Source: an uncultured Clostridia bacterium (GTDB lineage Bacteria; Bacillota; Clostridia; TANB77; CAG-508). Taken from it: DNA of 64,000 nt. The position numbers were made by a program, and so were the translations under genes. Position 1 is the stretch's first letter, and each line of letters starts with the position of its first letter. Positions 25,952 through 33,977 of the stretch are shown here, one piece after another. The stretch lies in the NCBI GenBank assembly GCA_934122085.1, contig CAKOVS010000004.1:62001-126000 (forward strand), given 5' to 3'. The notes below the pieces were generated by a model, which had not been told where the DNA came from, did no database searches, and saw nothing but the letters and a program-made list of their open reading frames with translations.

Positions 25952-26899
25952 TTAAGATTTCTCTTTGAGAGTACGATAGGCAGCTTCACGAACTTCTTCG
26001 TTATCATCCTCACTAAGGCATGTGAGGGCTTTTTTAGAGGTATTGTAGTTTTTGGCAACAGCCAAACGAACATACTTGTTATCATCCTCACTAAGACGTG
26101 TGAGAGTTTTTTTGGATGTATTGGAGTTTCCAGCAACAGCTTTGCGAACTTTTTCATTTTTATCTTTACTGAGACGTGCAAGAGCTTTTGTAGAAAGACG
26201 TGAATCTTCTGCAACAAACAAACGAACTTTCTTATCTTCATCCTTAGAAAGAAGTTCAAGAACTTTTACAGGAGTATTTGGATTTTCTGCGATGATGTAA
26301 AGAACATCATCATACTGAGCATACCTAATAACACCAGTAAGAATTTCTACAGAAGTGCTGTATACGCAAGCGAGGTATTCAAGAACATCATAATATTGAT
26401 CCTTAGTAACCATGGAACAAATGATTTCCATAGTTGTGTTTGGATTATCTACAACGTCATTACGAATAGTACAATCTTTATCTGTGGAAAGCTGTGCAAG
26501 AACCTTTATAGGAGTATTGTGGTTTTCTGCAACGTTCTCACGAACTCTAAAATCATCGTCTTCACTAAGAAGTGCAAGAACACTTGTAGGAGTACTTGTG
26601 TTTTTGGCAACAAATTCACGAATCTCAGAGTCTTGACTCTTACTGAGACGAGTAAGAACTTCTACAGAAAGACTTGGATTGATACCAGCATGAAAACGAA
26701 CCCAATGGTCTTCATCTTCGATAAGACGAATAAGGACTTTTTCAGGAGTACTGGGATTATCAGCAACAGCTTCGCGAACTTCAGAGTTTGCATCAGTTGC
26801 TAAAATTTCCAATGTCTCAATAGGGGTGTTAATATTTTTTGCAAGTGCTCTGCGAGTAACAACATCAGTAGACTCATAAGAATTATTCAGTTTTTCCAT
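25952..26899 (-). CDS. LRV-repeat protein 2
   Basis: 315 residues, about eleven 24-residue LRV units (for example STPTSVLALLSEDDDFRVRE and NTPVKVLELLSKDEDKKVRL). It is a paralogue of the 24301 gene with more repeats and more sequence drift; one central stretch (about 175-215) has lost the regular unit. The start is ATG 26899 (MEKLNNSYES), set by GGAGGG at 26908-26913 and by agreement with paralogue 1; the longer in-frame start at 27001 lies in the duplicated leader and promoter. No catalytic domain. Binding scaffold of unknown partner. Confidence 0.85.
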   Translation of the reverse strand: MEKLNNSYESTDVVTRRALAKNINTPIETLEILATDANSEVREAVADNPSTPEKVLIRLIEDEDHWVRFHAGINPSLSVEVLTRLSKSQDSEIREFVAKNTSTPTSVLALLSEDDDFRVRENVAENHNTPIKVLAQLSTDKDCTIRNDVVDNPNTTMEIICSMVTKDQYYDVLEYLACVYSTSVEILTGVIRYAQYDDVLYIIAENPNTPVKVLELLSKDEDKKVRLFVAEDSRLSTKALARLSKDKNEKVRKAVAGNSNTSKKTLTRLSEDDNKYVRLAVAKNYNTSKKALTCLSEDDNEEVREAAYRTLKEKS

Positions 26900-27013
26900 A
26901 ATAAGTGCCCTCCAAAAAATTTTTGTATCATAATGTATTCGGTATATAAAAACACCAACAAAGGTGAAAAAAAGGAAAATATATATAAAATAAGCATTCA
27001 AGCTTATATTAAT

Positions 27014-27042
27014 ATTTTACCACAATTATATAATTATGTCAA
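27014..27042 (-). promoter_or_regulatory. Promoter of LRV gene 2
   Basis: On the - strand: TTGACA (27037-27042), 17-bp spacer, TAAAAT (27014-27019). Same as LRV gene 1; the flanking ~170 bp is almost identical in the two copies. Confidence 0.8.
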
Positions 27043-27230
27043 ACTGAATATGAAGATAACTGGAATAACAAATATAAAATTTTTTTCTAAAATTTAATAC
27101 TATTTTGAGAATAGTCTTCGTATTGCAGTATTATCAAACATTTTGAGTCTATAGCATTTATTTCTTAAAGCACGCAAAGCCATTATATCTCTATGTTTTA
27201 AAATTTGACTTTTTCAATATTCTCGTACAT

Positions 27231-27260
27231 CATATAATAATTATAAAATTAAGTAAATAA
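27231..27260 (+). pseudogene. Remnant of a second copy of the toxin-like gene
   Basis: Codons for IIIKLSK and a stop match the last codons of the 25392 gene (shared ATTATAAAATTAAG). The start, ribosome site and antisense promoter are gone. It sits at the same position relative to LRV gene 2 as the intact gene does to LRV gene 1. The surrounding 27043-27368 holds no other gene. Confidence 0.6.
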
Positions 27261-27368
27261 AAAATAATAGATTATAATAAAACCATAAAATTAAGAAAGA
27301 CTATTTTAATATGATCAAATTTGTGTTATACTAAATATATAATATAGAGAAGAGTGAGGTGTATTTGT

Positions 27369-27605
27369 ATGCAACAAATAACTAATATACAAGATTTGAA
27401 AACGGCTGTTAATCAAAATGGAGAGATGGTTATAACAATGAGAAATGATAAAATTATAATGATGAAAATGGAAGAATATAGAAAAAAAATAATGAAAGAA
27501 GATATTGAAAAACACTTATTAAAAGCAGAAGATGACATAGAAAATGGAAGAGTCAGAGAAGCAAGAGAGGTTTTTAAGGAGTGGAAAGAAAAGTATGGAA
27601 TATAA
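27369..27605 (+). CDS. Type II antitoxin (RelB/Phd-like)
   Basis: 78 residues: a Phd-like beginning (TNIQDLKTAVNQNGEMVITM) and a charged helical tail with KAEDDIENGRVREAREVF, the toxin-binding part. ATG 27369 follows GAGTGAGGTG; the in-frame ATG at 27354 overlaps that site. Its end overlaps the toxin start by 11 bp, the classic coupled TA order. Likely autorepressor of the pair. Confidence 0.75.
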   Translation: MQQITNIQDLKTAVNQNGEMVITMRNDKIIMMKMEEYRKKIMKEDIEKHLLKAEDDIENGRVREAREVFKEWKEKYGI

Positions 27606-27897
27606 AGTTAAATTGACAGAAGGATTTTTAGAAGAAATTGAAGATATATGTGAATATATTTCAAACAAATTAAAAAATATAGATGCTTCAAATAGATTAA
27701 GAGAGAAAGTAATGTATAATGTACTTTTACTTGAAAATTCACCTAAAATGTTTGTGGAAATCGAAAAAACAGATATTACTAATAGGCTATATAGAAGAAT
27801 TGCTGTAGATAATTATGTTGTATTATATACTATAGATGAAGAAGAAAAAGTAGTATATATTGTTCATATTTATTATACAGGGCAAAATTATTATTAA
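27595..27897 (+). CDS. RelE/ParE-family toxin
   Basis: 100 residues with the complete fold: EYKVKLTEGFLEEIEDICEY (helix), ENSPKMFVEI, RLYRRIAVDNYVVLYTID and a final VVYIVHIYYTGQNY strand. The RR..AVDNYVVLY core is the usual ParE/RelE signature. ATG 27595 overlaps the antitoxin stop. Unlike the pair at 6400-6874 the C-terminus is intact, so it should be functional. The target (ribosome or gyrase) cannot be told from sequence. Confidence 0.8.
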   Translation: MEYKVKLTEGFLEEIEDICEYISNKLKNIDASNRLREKVMYNVLLLENSPKMFVEIEKTDITNRLYRRIAVDNYVVLYTIDEEEKVVYIVHIYYTGQNYY

Positions 27898-27917
27898 TTT
27901 TAAATATTAAAAACTCC

Positions 27918-27946
27918 TTGACATCTAGGCAATTTGAAGCTATAAT
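27918..27946 (+). promoter_or_regulatory. Perfect consensus promoter of sigH
   Basis: TTGACA (27918-27923), 17-bp spacer, TATAAT (27941-27946), about 35 bp before the sigH start. Confidence 0.85.
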
Positions 27947-27979
27947 GAAAACATCAAAGAAGTGGAGGACACAATATTA

Positions 27980-28624
27980 ATGGAAGAAAATATGTTTTCA
28001 ATTAATGAAAATCAATATAAAGAAATGACAGACGAAAAATTAATAGAGAATATAAAGCAAGACGACAATATAGCATTAAACTGCCTATTAGAAAGATACA
28101 ATGATGTAGTAAACATGAAAGCAAACAAATTCTTCATGGTAGGAGCAGAAAGAGAAGACATGGTACAAGAAGGAATGATTGGACTATATAAAGCAGTAAA
28201 ATCATTTGACACAGAAAAACAAAACTCATTCAAAACATTTGCAAATATGTGTATAGAAAGACAATTAATAACAGCAGTCAAAAACTCAAATAGACAAAAA
28301 CACATACCATTAAATTCATCAATATCTTTAAACTCAGCAGCATATGAGGATAATGATGATATGGACAAGCTTGAAATAGTAGATTTAAAAGCAGAAGATG
28401 ATCCATCAGATATAATAGCAAATCAAGAATATTCAAAAACAATAGAAAGAAAGATAAAAGAAAATTTAAGTGAATATGAATTATCAGTTTTATATGAATA
28501 TGAAAAAGGACATTCATATGCAGATATAGCAGAAAAATTAAAAACAAAAGTAAAATCTGTAGATACAGCAATACAAAGAATAAAGAAAAAAGCAAATAAA
28601 ATAAAAGAAAGTATAGACTCATAA
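27980..28624 (+). CDS. sigH: RNA polymerase sigma-H (SigH-like)
   Basis: 214 residues of the SigH group of sigma-70, which starts sporulation or transition-phase transcription. Region 2 has ALNCLLERYNDVVNMKANKF, GAEREDMVQEGMIGLYKAV and the SigH hallmark SNRQKHIPLNSSISLN. Region 4 has YELSVLYEYEKGHSYADIA and VKSVDTAIQRIKKK. The start is ATG 27980 after GTGGAGGA (27962-27969); ATG 27992 is a possible alternative. Its own perfect SigA promoter and a terminator make it monocistronic. Confidence 0.9.
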   Translation: MEENMFSINENQYKEMTDEKLIENIKQDDNIALNCLLERYNDVVNMKANKFFMVGAEREDMVQEGMIGLYKAVKSFDTEKQNSFKTFANMCIERQLITAVKNSNRQKHIPLNSSISLNSAAYEDNDDMDKLEIVDLKAEDDPSDIIANQEYSKTIERKIKENLSEYELSVLYEYEKGHSYADIAEKLKTKVKSVDTAIQRIKKKANKIKESIDS

Positions 28625-28666
28625 CTTCATAAAATATTAAGAAAAAAGTCGAAAAACAAAGAAAAA

Positions 28667-28697
28667 AGTAGCAAGAAGTACTTGCTATTTTTTTTAT
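28667..28697 (+). terminator. Terminator of sigH
   Basis: Stem TAGCAAG / CTTGCTA with AAGTA loop, then a run of T. Confidence 0.85.
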
Positions 28698-28751
28698 TTT
28701 CTTATAAAATAATATCTAAGTGTGTAATAAAAAACGGAGGAAAAATAATAT

Positions 28752-29882
28752 ATGAACTTAAGTGAAGAAGAACTTCCAAAAGCATTACAAAAACATGCTA
28801 ATGAAGAAAATACAGATAGAAATTCTATGAATATAAAAAATAAAAAATCTAAAAAGATATGGTTAAAAATATTAATAACAATTATAATCTTAGGAATACT
28901 AGGAATATCAACATTGGCATTTTTATTATATGGACCATATTCAGGATTTAGAGAATGGCTAATAACAAGTGCAATGACAACAATGAGACACCAGTATTTA
29001 GCAACATGGTTTTATAATGATGAAACAATACAGGAAGTGTTGGATAATAATAAAGTGCATGAAACAGATGAAAGTACAGATACCTCAAAGATAATTGTAG
29101 TAGATAATGAAAATGAGAATAATACACAGTATGCAAATGAATATGAAAAACAGATTTTACAAAAAGATCCAGAACATGAAGATTATAAAATAATAAAAAT
29201 AGAAGGAAAAGGTTATGATGGATATATGGCAGTAATATATGATCCATCAAGAATAAAAACAGTATATACAAGTAAATTAGGAAAAACAGGTGAATATTTG
29301 ACTAAGATGGCTCAAGATAATAATGCATTAATTGCAATAAATGGAGGAGGATTTGAAGATCCAAATTATGTAGGAAATGGTGCAATACCTCTTGGAATAA
29401 CATTTTCAAATGGAAAATTAATAACATCAGAAACATATAGAGGACAAGGTGGATTAATAGGATTTACACAAGATGATAAATTAGTACTTGGAAAAATGAC
29501 TGTAGAGCAAGCAAAGAAACAAAAAATTCGTGATGGAGTAACGTTTGGACCATTTTTAATAGTAAATGGAAAACCATCATCAGTATCTGGAAATGGTGGC
29601 TGGGGAACAGCACCAAGAACAGCAATAGCTCAAAGACAAGATGGAATTGTATTATTTTTAGTTGTAGATGGAAGAACAGTAACAAGACCAGGTGCAACAA
29701 TGAAAGATTTAATAAAAATATTTGAAAGATATGGGGCTTATAATGCTGCAAATCTAGATGGAGGAACATCTAGTGCAATGGTGGTAAATAATAAAATAAT
29801 AAATGATCCAGTTGATCAATCAGGGTCTCATAGAACAAGATATATTTCAACAGCATTTATATTAACAAAAGAAGGTAATTAA
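28752..29882 (+). CDS. Phosphodiester glycosidase family (NAGPA) membrane protein
   Basis: 376 residues. Cytosolic Lys/Asn-rich N-terminus, one transmembrane helix (about 36-60), an acidic linker, then an extracellular NAGPA domain (about 165-372) with IAINGGGF, GGWGTAPRTAIAQ and NLDGGTSSAMVV, the core Gly/Asp motifs of the family. Related proteins cleave phosphodiester-linked N-acetylglucosamine or act on exopolysaccharide and teichoic-acid-type polymers at the cell surface. ATG 28752 follows CGGAGG. It directly precedes cmk, 22 bp away, probably as one transcript. Confidence 0.88.
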   Translation: MNLSEEELPKALQKHANEENTDRNSMNIKNKKSKKIWLKILITIIILGILGISTLAFLLYGPYSGFREWLITSAMTTMRHQYLATWFYNDETIQEVLDNNKVHETDESTDTSKIIVVDNENENNTQYANEYEKQILQKDPEHEDYKIIKIEGKGYDGYMAVIYDPSRIKTVYTSKLGKTGEYLTKMAQDNNALIAINGGGFEDPNYVGNGAIPLGITFSNGKLITSETYRGQGGLIGFTQDDKLVLGKMTVEQAKKQKIRDGVTFGPFLIVNGKPSSVSGNGGWGTAPRTAIAQRQDGIVLFLVVDGRTVTRPGATMKDLIKIFERYGAYNAANLDGGTSSAMVVNNKIINDPVDQSGSHRTRYISTAFILTKEGN

Positions 29883-29904
29883 TAAATAAAAAATGGAGGA
29901 TATA

Positions 29905-30573
29905 ATGGGATTTGTAGTTGCAGTTGATGGACCTGCCGGAAGTGGAAAAGGAACAATAACAAAAAGAATAGCAAAAGAAATGAATTTAACAAGTATAGAT
30001 ACAGGAGCAATGTACAGAAGCGTTACACTTGCAATGTTAAATGAAAATATAGCACTAGATGATTTTGAAAAAATATCAAAACTTTTAGATGAAATAAAAA
30101 TAGAATTTAAAAAGATAGATGGAGTTCAAAAAGTATATTTAAATGGTAAAGATGTATCATTAGAAATCAGAACAAAACCTGTTAATGAAAATGTATCACC
30201 AGTTTCAACAATAAAGATAGTAAGAGAAAGGCTAGCCAAACTTCAAAGAGAAATGGCAGAAACAATAGATGTTATAATGGAAGGTAGAGATATTGGAACA
30301 AATGTATTTCCAAATGCTAATGTAAAAATCTATTTAGATGCAACTCCAGAAGAAAGAGCTAGGAGAAGATATTTACAAAATAAAGAAAATGGAATTGAAA
30401 TGCCATATGAAGAAATACTTGAAAGTGTAAAAAATAGAGATTTTATTGACAGTACAAGAGAAATTGCACCATTAAAAAAAGCAGATGATGCAATATATGT
30501 TGATTCAAGTAATATGACAATTGAGGAAGTTGTAGCAAGTATAGAAAGAATAATAAGTAAAAAAAGAAAATAG
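29905..30573 (+). CDS. cmk: Cytidylate kinase
   Basis: Phosphorylates CMP and dCMP; 222 residues. P-loop GPAGSGKG at 9-16, substrate helix DTGAMYRSVTL, EGRDIGTNVFPNA (CMP-binding Arg-Asp) and a lid ATPEERARRRY. ATG 29905 follows GGAGG at 29895-29899; the ATG at 29893 is part of the ribosome site. Normal family length. Confidence 0.97.
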   Translation: MGFVVAVDGPAGSGKGTITKRIAKEMNLTSIDTGAMYRSVTLAMLNENIALDDFEKISKLLDEIKIEFKKIDGVQKVYLNGKDVSLEIRTKPVNENVSPVSTIKIVRERLAKLQREMAETIDVIMEGRDIGTNVFPNANVKIYLDATPEERARRRYLQNKENGIEMPYEEILESVKNRDFIDSTREIAPLKKADDAIYVDSSNMTIEEVVASIERIISKKRK

Positions 30574-30641
30574 AAGTTATATTTTAAAAAAATATTGGCA
30601 ATTGTTTATTTGAATGAATACAGAAAGGAATGAAATTTAGC

Positions 30642-31196
30642 ATGAAAGAAGAATTTTTAAATTTATTAAGAAGTGTAAAAAGAGAAGGAATTGATGATTT
30701 AATAAGATTTATTGAAAATACAGATTTTTTTACAGCACCTGCAAGCACAAGATTTCATGGTGATCATGCTGGTGGACTTGTAGAACATAGCATGAAAGTA
30801 TATGAAATATTGCAAGAAAAAGTAAAAAATGCTCCAATCGCATTAAATACACCACCAGAGACTTTAATAATAGTACCATTATTACATGATTTGTGTAAAG
30901 CTAATTTTTATAAAATAGATTATAGAAATGCAAAAAATGCTTTAGGAGTATGGGAAAAGGTACCATATTATACAGTTGAAGATACTATACCATACGGACA
31001 TGGTGAAAAATCTGTTATGATGATAACAGAATATATGAAATTGACAAGTGAAGAAAAGTATGCAATTCGTTGGCATATGGGATTTACAGAACCAAAAGAA
31101 CAATATGGAACAATAGGATTAGCATATACTAAATATCCTTTAGCACTGCTTATGTTTGAAGCTGATTTGGAAGCAACATATTTCTTTAATACATAA
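30642..31196 (+). CDS. HD-domain phosphohydrolase
   Basis: 184 residues. Metal ligands: H42/H49 region HGDHAGGLVEHS, the HD pair at 82-83 in LLHDLCKANF, and later H and D residues (YGHGEKSV, RWHMGF, EADLEA). Substrate unknown; related small HD proteins act on nucleotides or nucleic acids. ATG 30642 is preferred because AAAGGA at 30624-30629 abuts ATG 30630. A terminator follows. Confidence 0.82.
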   Translation: MKEEFLNLLRSVKREGIDDLIRFIENTDFFTAPASTRFHGDHAGGLVEHSMKVYEILQEKVKNAPIALNTPPETLIIVPLLHDLCKANFYKIDYRNAKNALGVWEKVPYYTVEDTIPYGHGEKSVMMITEYMKLTSEEKYAIRWHMGFTEPKEQYGTIGLAYTKYPLALLMFEADLEATYFFNT

Positions 31197-31216
31197 TTAA
31201 AAATCGCCCAATAGGC

Positions 31217-31240
31217 AATCGCCAGATAGGCGATTTTTTT
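31217..31240 (+). terminator. Terminator after the HD gene
   Basis: Stem AATCGCC / GGCGATT with AGATA loop and a T run. A partial copy of the unit (AATCGCCCAATAGGC) precedes it directly. Confidence 0.8.
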
Positions 31241-31250
31241 AATATAAAAA

Positions 31251-31358
31251 AGCGAGTCTAAGATTTTCTATCAAATGAAAATTTTAAGAAAATCTTAGAC
31301 TCGCCATATTTATCTAGTACAGAAAGTCCTCCTACAAGGAGAACTTTCCTACTATATA
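31251..31358 (-). repeat. 108-bp inverted repeat, left copy
   Basis: Near-identical reverse complement of 33684-33791. It holds a GCGAGTCTAAG / CTTAGACTCGC hairpin and a TAGGAAAGTTCTCC / GGAG...TTTC palindrome related to hairpin 1 of the dispersed repeat family. It brackets the CobW and RelA/SpoT-like genes together with the right copy. Confidence 0.85.
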
Positions 31359-31389
31359 AAAAAGTCACCTAAAATTAGAGTGACTTTTT
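31359..31389 (-). terminator. Terminator of the CobW GTPase gene
   Basis: Stem AAAAAGTCAC / GTGACTTTTT, usable in both directions. Confidence 0.75.
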
Positions 31390-31397
31390 ATGTTAAA

Positions 31398-32519
31398 TTA
31401 TTTTGCTAAACATTTATCAAGCTCTTCACAAATTGCTTTTTTATCCATTTTTTGACCGATGAAAACAAGTTTAACCATTCTATCTCCAACTTCTTCATCC
31501 CAGTCTCTTTCTAAATCAGAATTAGCTTTTCTAAATGCTTGTTGATCTTTTAATGGGAAAGTAGCAATCCATTCGCCAGCTTCATAAACTCCAGTTTGTT
31601 TTCCAGCTTGTTCAAAAACATATGACATTTCGTCATCATTCTCAAACCAAACAATACCTTTACATCTAATTATATTTCTTGGTAAGGAATTAACAAAGTT
31701 ATGGAATTTTGATTCAACCAAAGGTTTTCTTCTATAATATACAAAAGTTCCGATTCCATATTCTTCTGTTTCACCTTCTTCAGCTTCTTCCTCAGTTTTA
31801 TCTAATTCTTGAGCCCAACCAGCTGAAAGGGAAGCTTTTTCGAAATCAAAAGCTTTTGTGTCCATAATTTCTCTAAAATCAACATCTGAATAATTTGTTT
31901 CTATTATTTTTGCACTTGGTTGTAATTTTTTTACAACAGCTTTAACTTTTTCAAGTTCATCTTTAGAAAGTTCATCAACTTTGTTTAAAATCAAAGTATT
32001 ACAGAATTCAATTTGTTGAATTAATAAATTTTCAATATCTTCATCATCAATTTCTTCTTTTTTAAGTTCTTCACCACAATTAAATTCATCTCTTAATCTT
32101 AAAGCATCAACAACAGAAACAACATTGTCTAATCTACAAATTTTAGGTAATCCATATTGTTTTGTAGAATCTTGTAAAACAGTTATTGTTTGAGCAATTG
32201 GAATAGGTTCACAAATTCCACTAGCTTCTATTAATATATAATCAAAATTTCCTGTTTTAACTAAATCAACAATTTGTTGCATTAAATCAACTTTTAAAGT
32301 ACAACATATACAACCATTTTGTAAAGGAACAAGGCTATCATTTGTTTCAGTAACAACACCACCTTTTCCTATTAAAGATGCATCTATATTTACTTCTCCA
32401 ATATCATTAACAATTACAGCAACTTTATAACCTTCTTGATTATTTAAAATATGATTTATAAGAGTTGTTTTTCCAGCTCCTAAATATCCTGTTAATAATG
32501 TAATTGGCACAGTTTTCAT
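31398..32519 (-). CDS. CobW/YjiA-type G3E GTPase (metallochaperone)
   Basis: 373 residues. P-loop GYLGAGKTTL at 11-20, the metal-binding CICC motif (C70-x-C72-C73) after LQNG, NKVD GTP specificity (LNKVDEL) and a CobW_C domain with acidic EEAEEGETEE insertion. Members insert or deliver zinc or other metals using GTP. ATG 32519 follows GGAGG on the - strand. It is divergent from the RelA/SpoT-like gene, and both lie within a 108-bp inverted repeat pair. No zinc-type Zur box was recognised upstream. Confidence 0.93.
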   Translation of the reverse strand: MKTVPITLLTGYLGAGKTTLINHILNNQEGYKVAVIVNDIGEVNIDASLIGKGGVVTETNDSLVPLQNGCICCTLKVDLMQQIVDLVKTGNFDYILIEASGICEPIPIAQTITVLQDSTKQYGLPKICRLDNVVSVVDALRLRDEFNCGEELKKEEIDDEDIENLLIQQIEFCNTLILNKVDELSKDELEKVKAVVKKLQPSAKIIETNYSDVDFREIMDTKAFDFEKASLSAGWAQELDKTEEEAEEGETEEYGIGTFVYYRRKPLVESKFHNFVNSLPRNIIRCKGIVWFENDDEMSYVFEQAGKQTGVYEAGEWIATFPLKDQQAFRKANSDLERDWDEEVGDRMVKLVFIGQKMDKKAICEELDKCLAK

Positions 32520-32668
32520 TTAAAATTCCTCCTTTTTGGCTTAAACCATTAGTTTTCGCTTGGATTATATCACTTTTTAAAAGTAAATGCTATACTTTTA
32601 AAAGATTTTATGATATAATAATTAATATAATTACGCAAATTGCGCAAATAGAAAGGATGAAAAGCAAT

Positions 32669-33640
32669 ATGACAAAGGACACACTGGAATTAATTCATGA
32701 GGCATATCAGGAGGCATTAGAAAAATCTGCAAATCTGCTGGAAATTGCAGAAAATTTGTATACAATCTTGAATGAATTCGAAATCAGCAATGAGGAGGAT
32801 GCTGTAATATTTGATTCTTTTTTGGATGGACTGAGAGGCTGCATTCAGAATCGGCGCAAGACATTCGAAATTACAAATTTGTCAATTTACATTATTAATA
32901 CAATGATGTACATTGTTCTTTGGCTCAATAGCACGAAGAACATGAAAATTGATATTAAATGGAAGGCACGTTGCAAAGCTCTTGAAAGTGAGTTGACTAA
33001 ACTTATTAGAAAATCTAATAGTAACCTTTCTGCTAATATCAGAGACAGATTTGGTCTTAAAGGCATTGTTCAAAACAATTTAGAAGAAGCAGAAATCGAG
33101 AAAATCATTTATATGATTTTTGTTTGTACTTCTGGAATCTTAGCTGGTAAAAACAGGAAGCTGAAGAAAGATTTCTCAGATTGGGTGACCAATAACAAAA
33201 ATATTATGCCAATCGACAAGAGTATTGTACAGCAGGTACTCACTATTCCATTTTCAATTGACTTTGTAAAAGATTATATTCAGGAACCTAAAGCAAATGG
33301 ATATAGATCTCTGCAATTTACAATGACTGTACAGATGTATTCTGAAGTTCTTCCTGGCTGTCAACTTGAAATTCAGTTTAAGAGTCGGGAGATGGAAGAA
33401 GAAGCAGAACATGGAAAAGCATCACATGATGCATACAAATTGACTGGAGGCTTAGCAGAAGAAGAACTTTCTGAAATTGACAGATATATCAATGAAGTGT
33501 TTACTGTTGATGACTTTGGAAAAGTTCATATTACAGGATTTACTGGGTATGGAAGCAAAGAGGATGACATAAATGGTATCCACTTCGCAAAGGAATTTGC
33601 TGATAGACGAATTTCGACTACATTAGTTCCCAATAATTAA
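32669..33640 (+). CDS. RelA/SpoT synthetase-like protein with variant motif
   Basis: 323 residues. A helical N-terminal part (1-115) precedes a RelA/SpoT-like (p)ppGpp synthetase region: RDRFGLKGIV (125-134, D at the metal position), DYIQEPKANGYRSLQFTM (202-219, Y212 for base stacking), LEIQFKSREM with E234, and AEHGKASHDAYK as in AEyGiAAHw.YK of long Rels. The near-invariant His of NGYxSxH is Gln216. No hydrolase, TGS or ACT domain. GAAAGGA selects ATG 32669. Codon use (CGG, CGC, GGC, CTG) is richer in GC than neighbours. It could be a small alarmone synthetase, a ToxSAS-like toxin, or an inactive relative. Confidence 0.75.
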   Translation: MTKDTLELIHEAYQEALEKSANLLEIAENLYTILNEFEISNEEDAVIFDSFLDGLRGCIQNRRKTFEITNLSIYIINTMMYIVLWLNSTKNMKIDIKWKARCKALESELTKLIRKSNSNLSANIRDRFGLKGIVQNNLEEAEIEKIIYMIFVCTSGILAGKNRKLKKDFSDWVTNNKNIMPIDKSIVQQVLTIPFSIDFVKDYIQEPKANGYRSLQFTMTVQMYSEVLPGCQLEIQFKSREMEEEAEHGKASHDAYKLTGGLAEEELSEIDRYINEVFTVDDFGKVHITGFTGYGSKEDDINGIHFAKEFADRRISTTLVPNN

Positions 33641-33648
33641 CATCCTTG

Positions 33649-33684
33649 AAATCCTTAGGAAATTATTTCCTAAGGATTTTTTTT
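33649..33684 (+). terminator. Terminator of the RelA/SpoT-like gene
   Basis: Stem AAATCCTTAGGAAA / TTCCTAAGGATTT with a short loop and an eight-T run. Confidence 0.9.
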
Positions 33685-33791
33685 ATATAGTAGGAAAGTT
33701 CTCCTTGTAGGAGAACTTTCTGTACTAGATAAATATGGCGAGTCTTAGATTTTCTTAAAATTTTCATTTGATAGAAAAACTTAGACTCGCT
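33684..33791 (+). repeat. 108-bp inverted repeat, right copy
   Basis: Reverse complement of 31251-31358 with only a few mismatches. It starts at the T run of the RelA/SpoT-like terminator and ends inside the truncated glycosyltransferase reading frame. Confidence 0.85.
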
Positions 33792-33873
33792 TTTTTATTT
33801 GAGAAGCTATTGAAAAAAGTGTTCTTGTTATTGTTGAATGGGCGTTATAGGCAGGAATTATTATATCTATCAT
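33781..33873 (-). pseudogene. 5' fragment of a family 2 glycosyltransferase gene
   Basis: ATG 33873 with an AAAAGGAGA site reads MIDIIIPAYNAHSTITRTLF and a few more residues, the unmistakable start of a GT2 (GT-A fold) enzyme, then runs into the 108-bp repeat and stops after 30 codons. The rest of the gene is not found at the far side of the repeat pair. Confidence 0.75.
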
Positions 33874-33977
33874 GAAATATTCTCCTTTTAATAATAAATT
33901 AAATATATTATAACATAAAAAAGGAAAAAATCTATATAATATAAAAATAAAAGATATAATAAAAAAGAGGTGATTTT

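Noticed and set aside
27001..27040. Longer start for LRV protein 2 (MNAYFIY..., at 27001)
   Set aside because: It would place coding sequence across the conserved leader and directly at the -10 box; paralogue 1 and GGAGGG both support ATG 26899.
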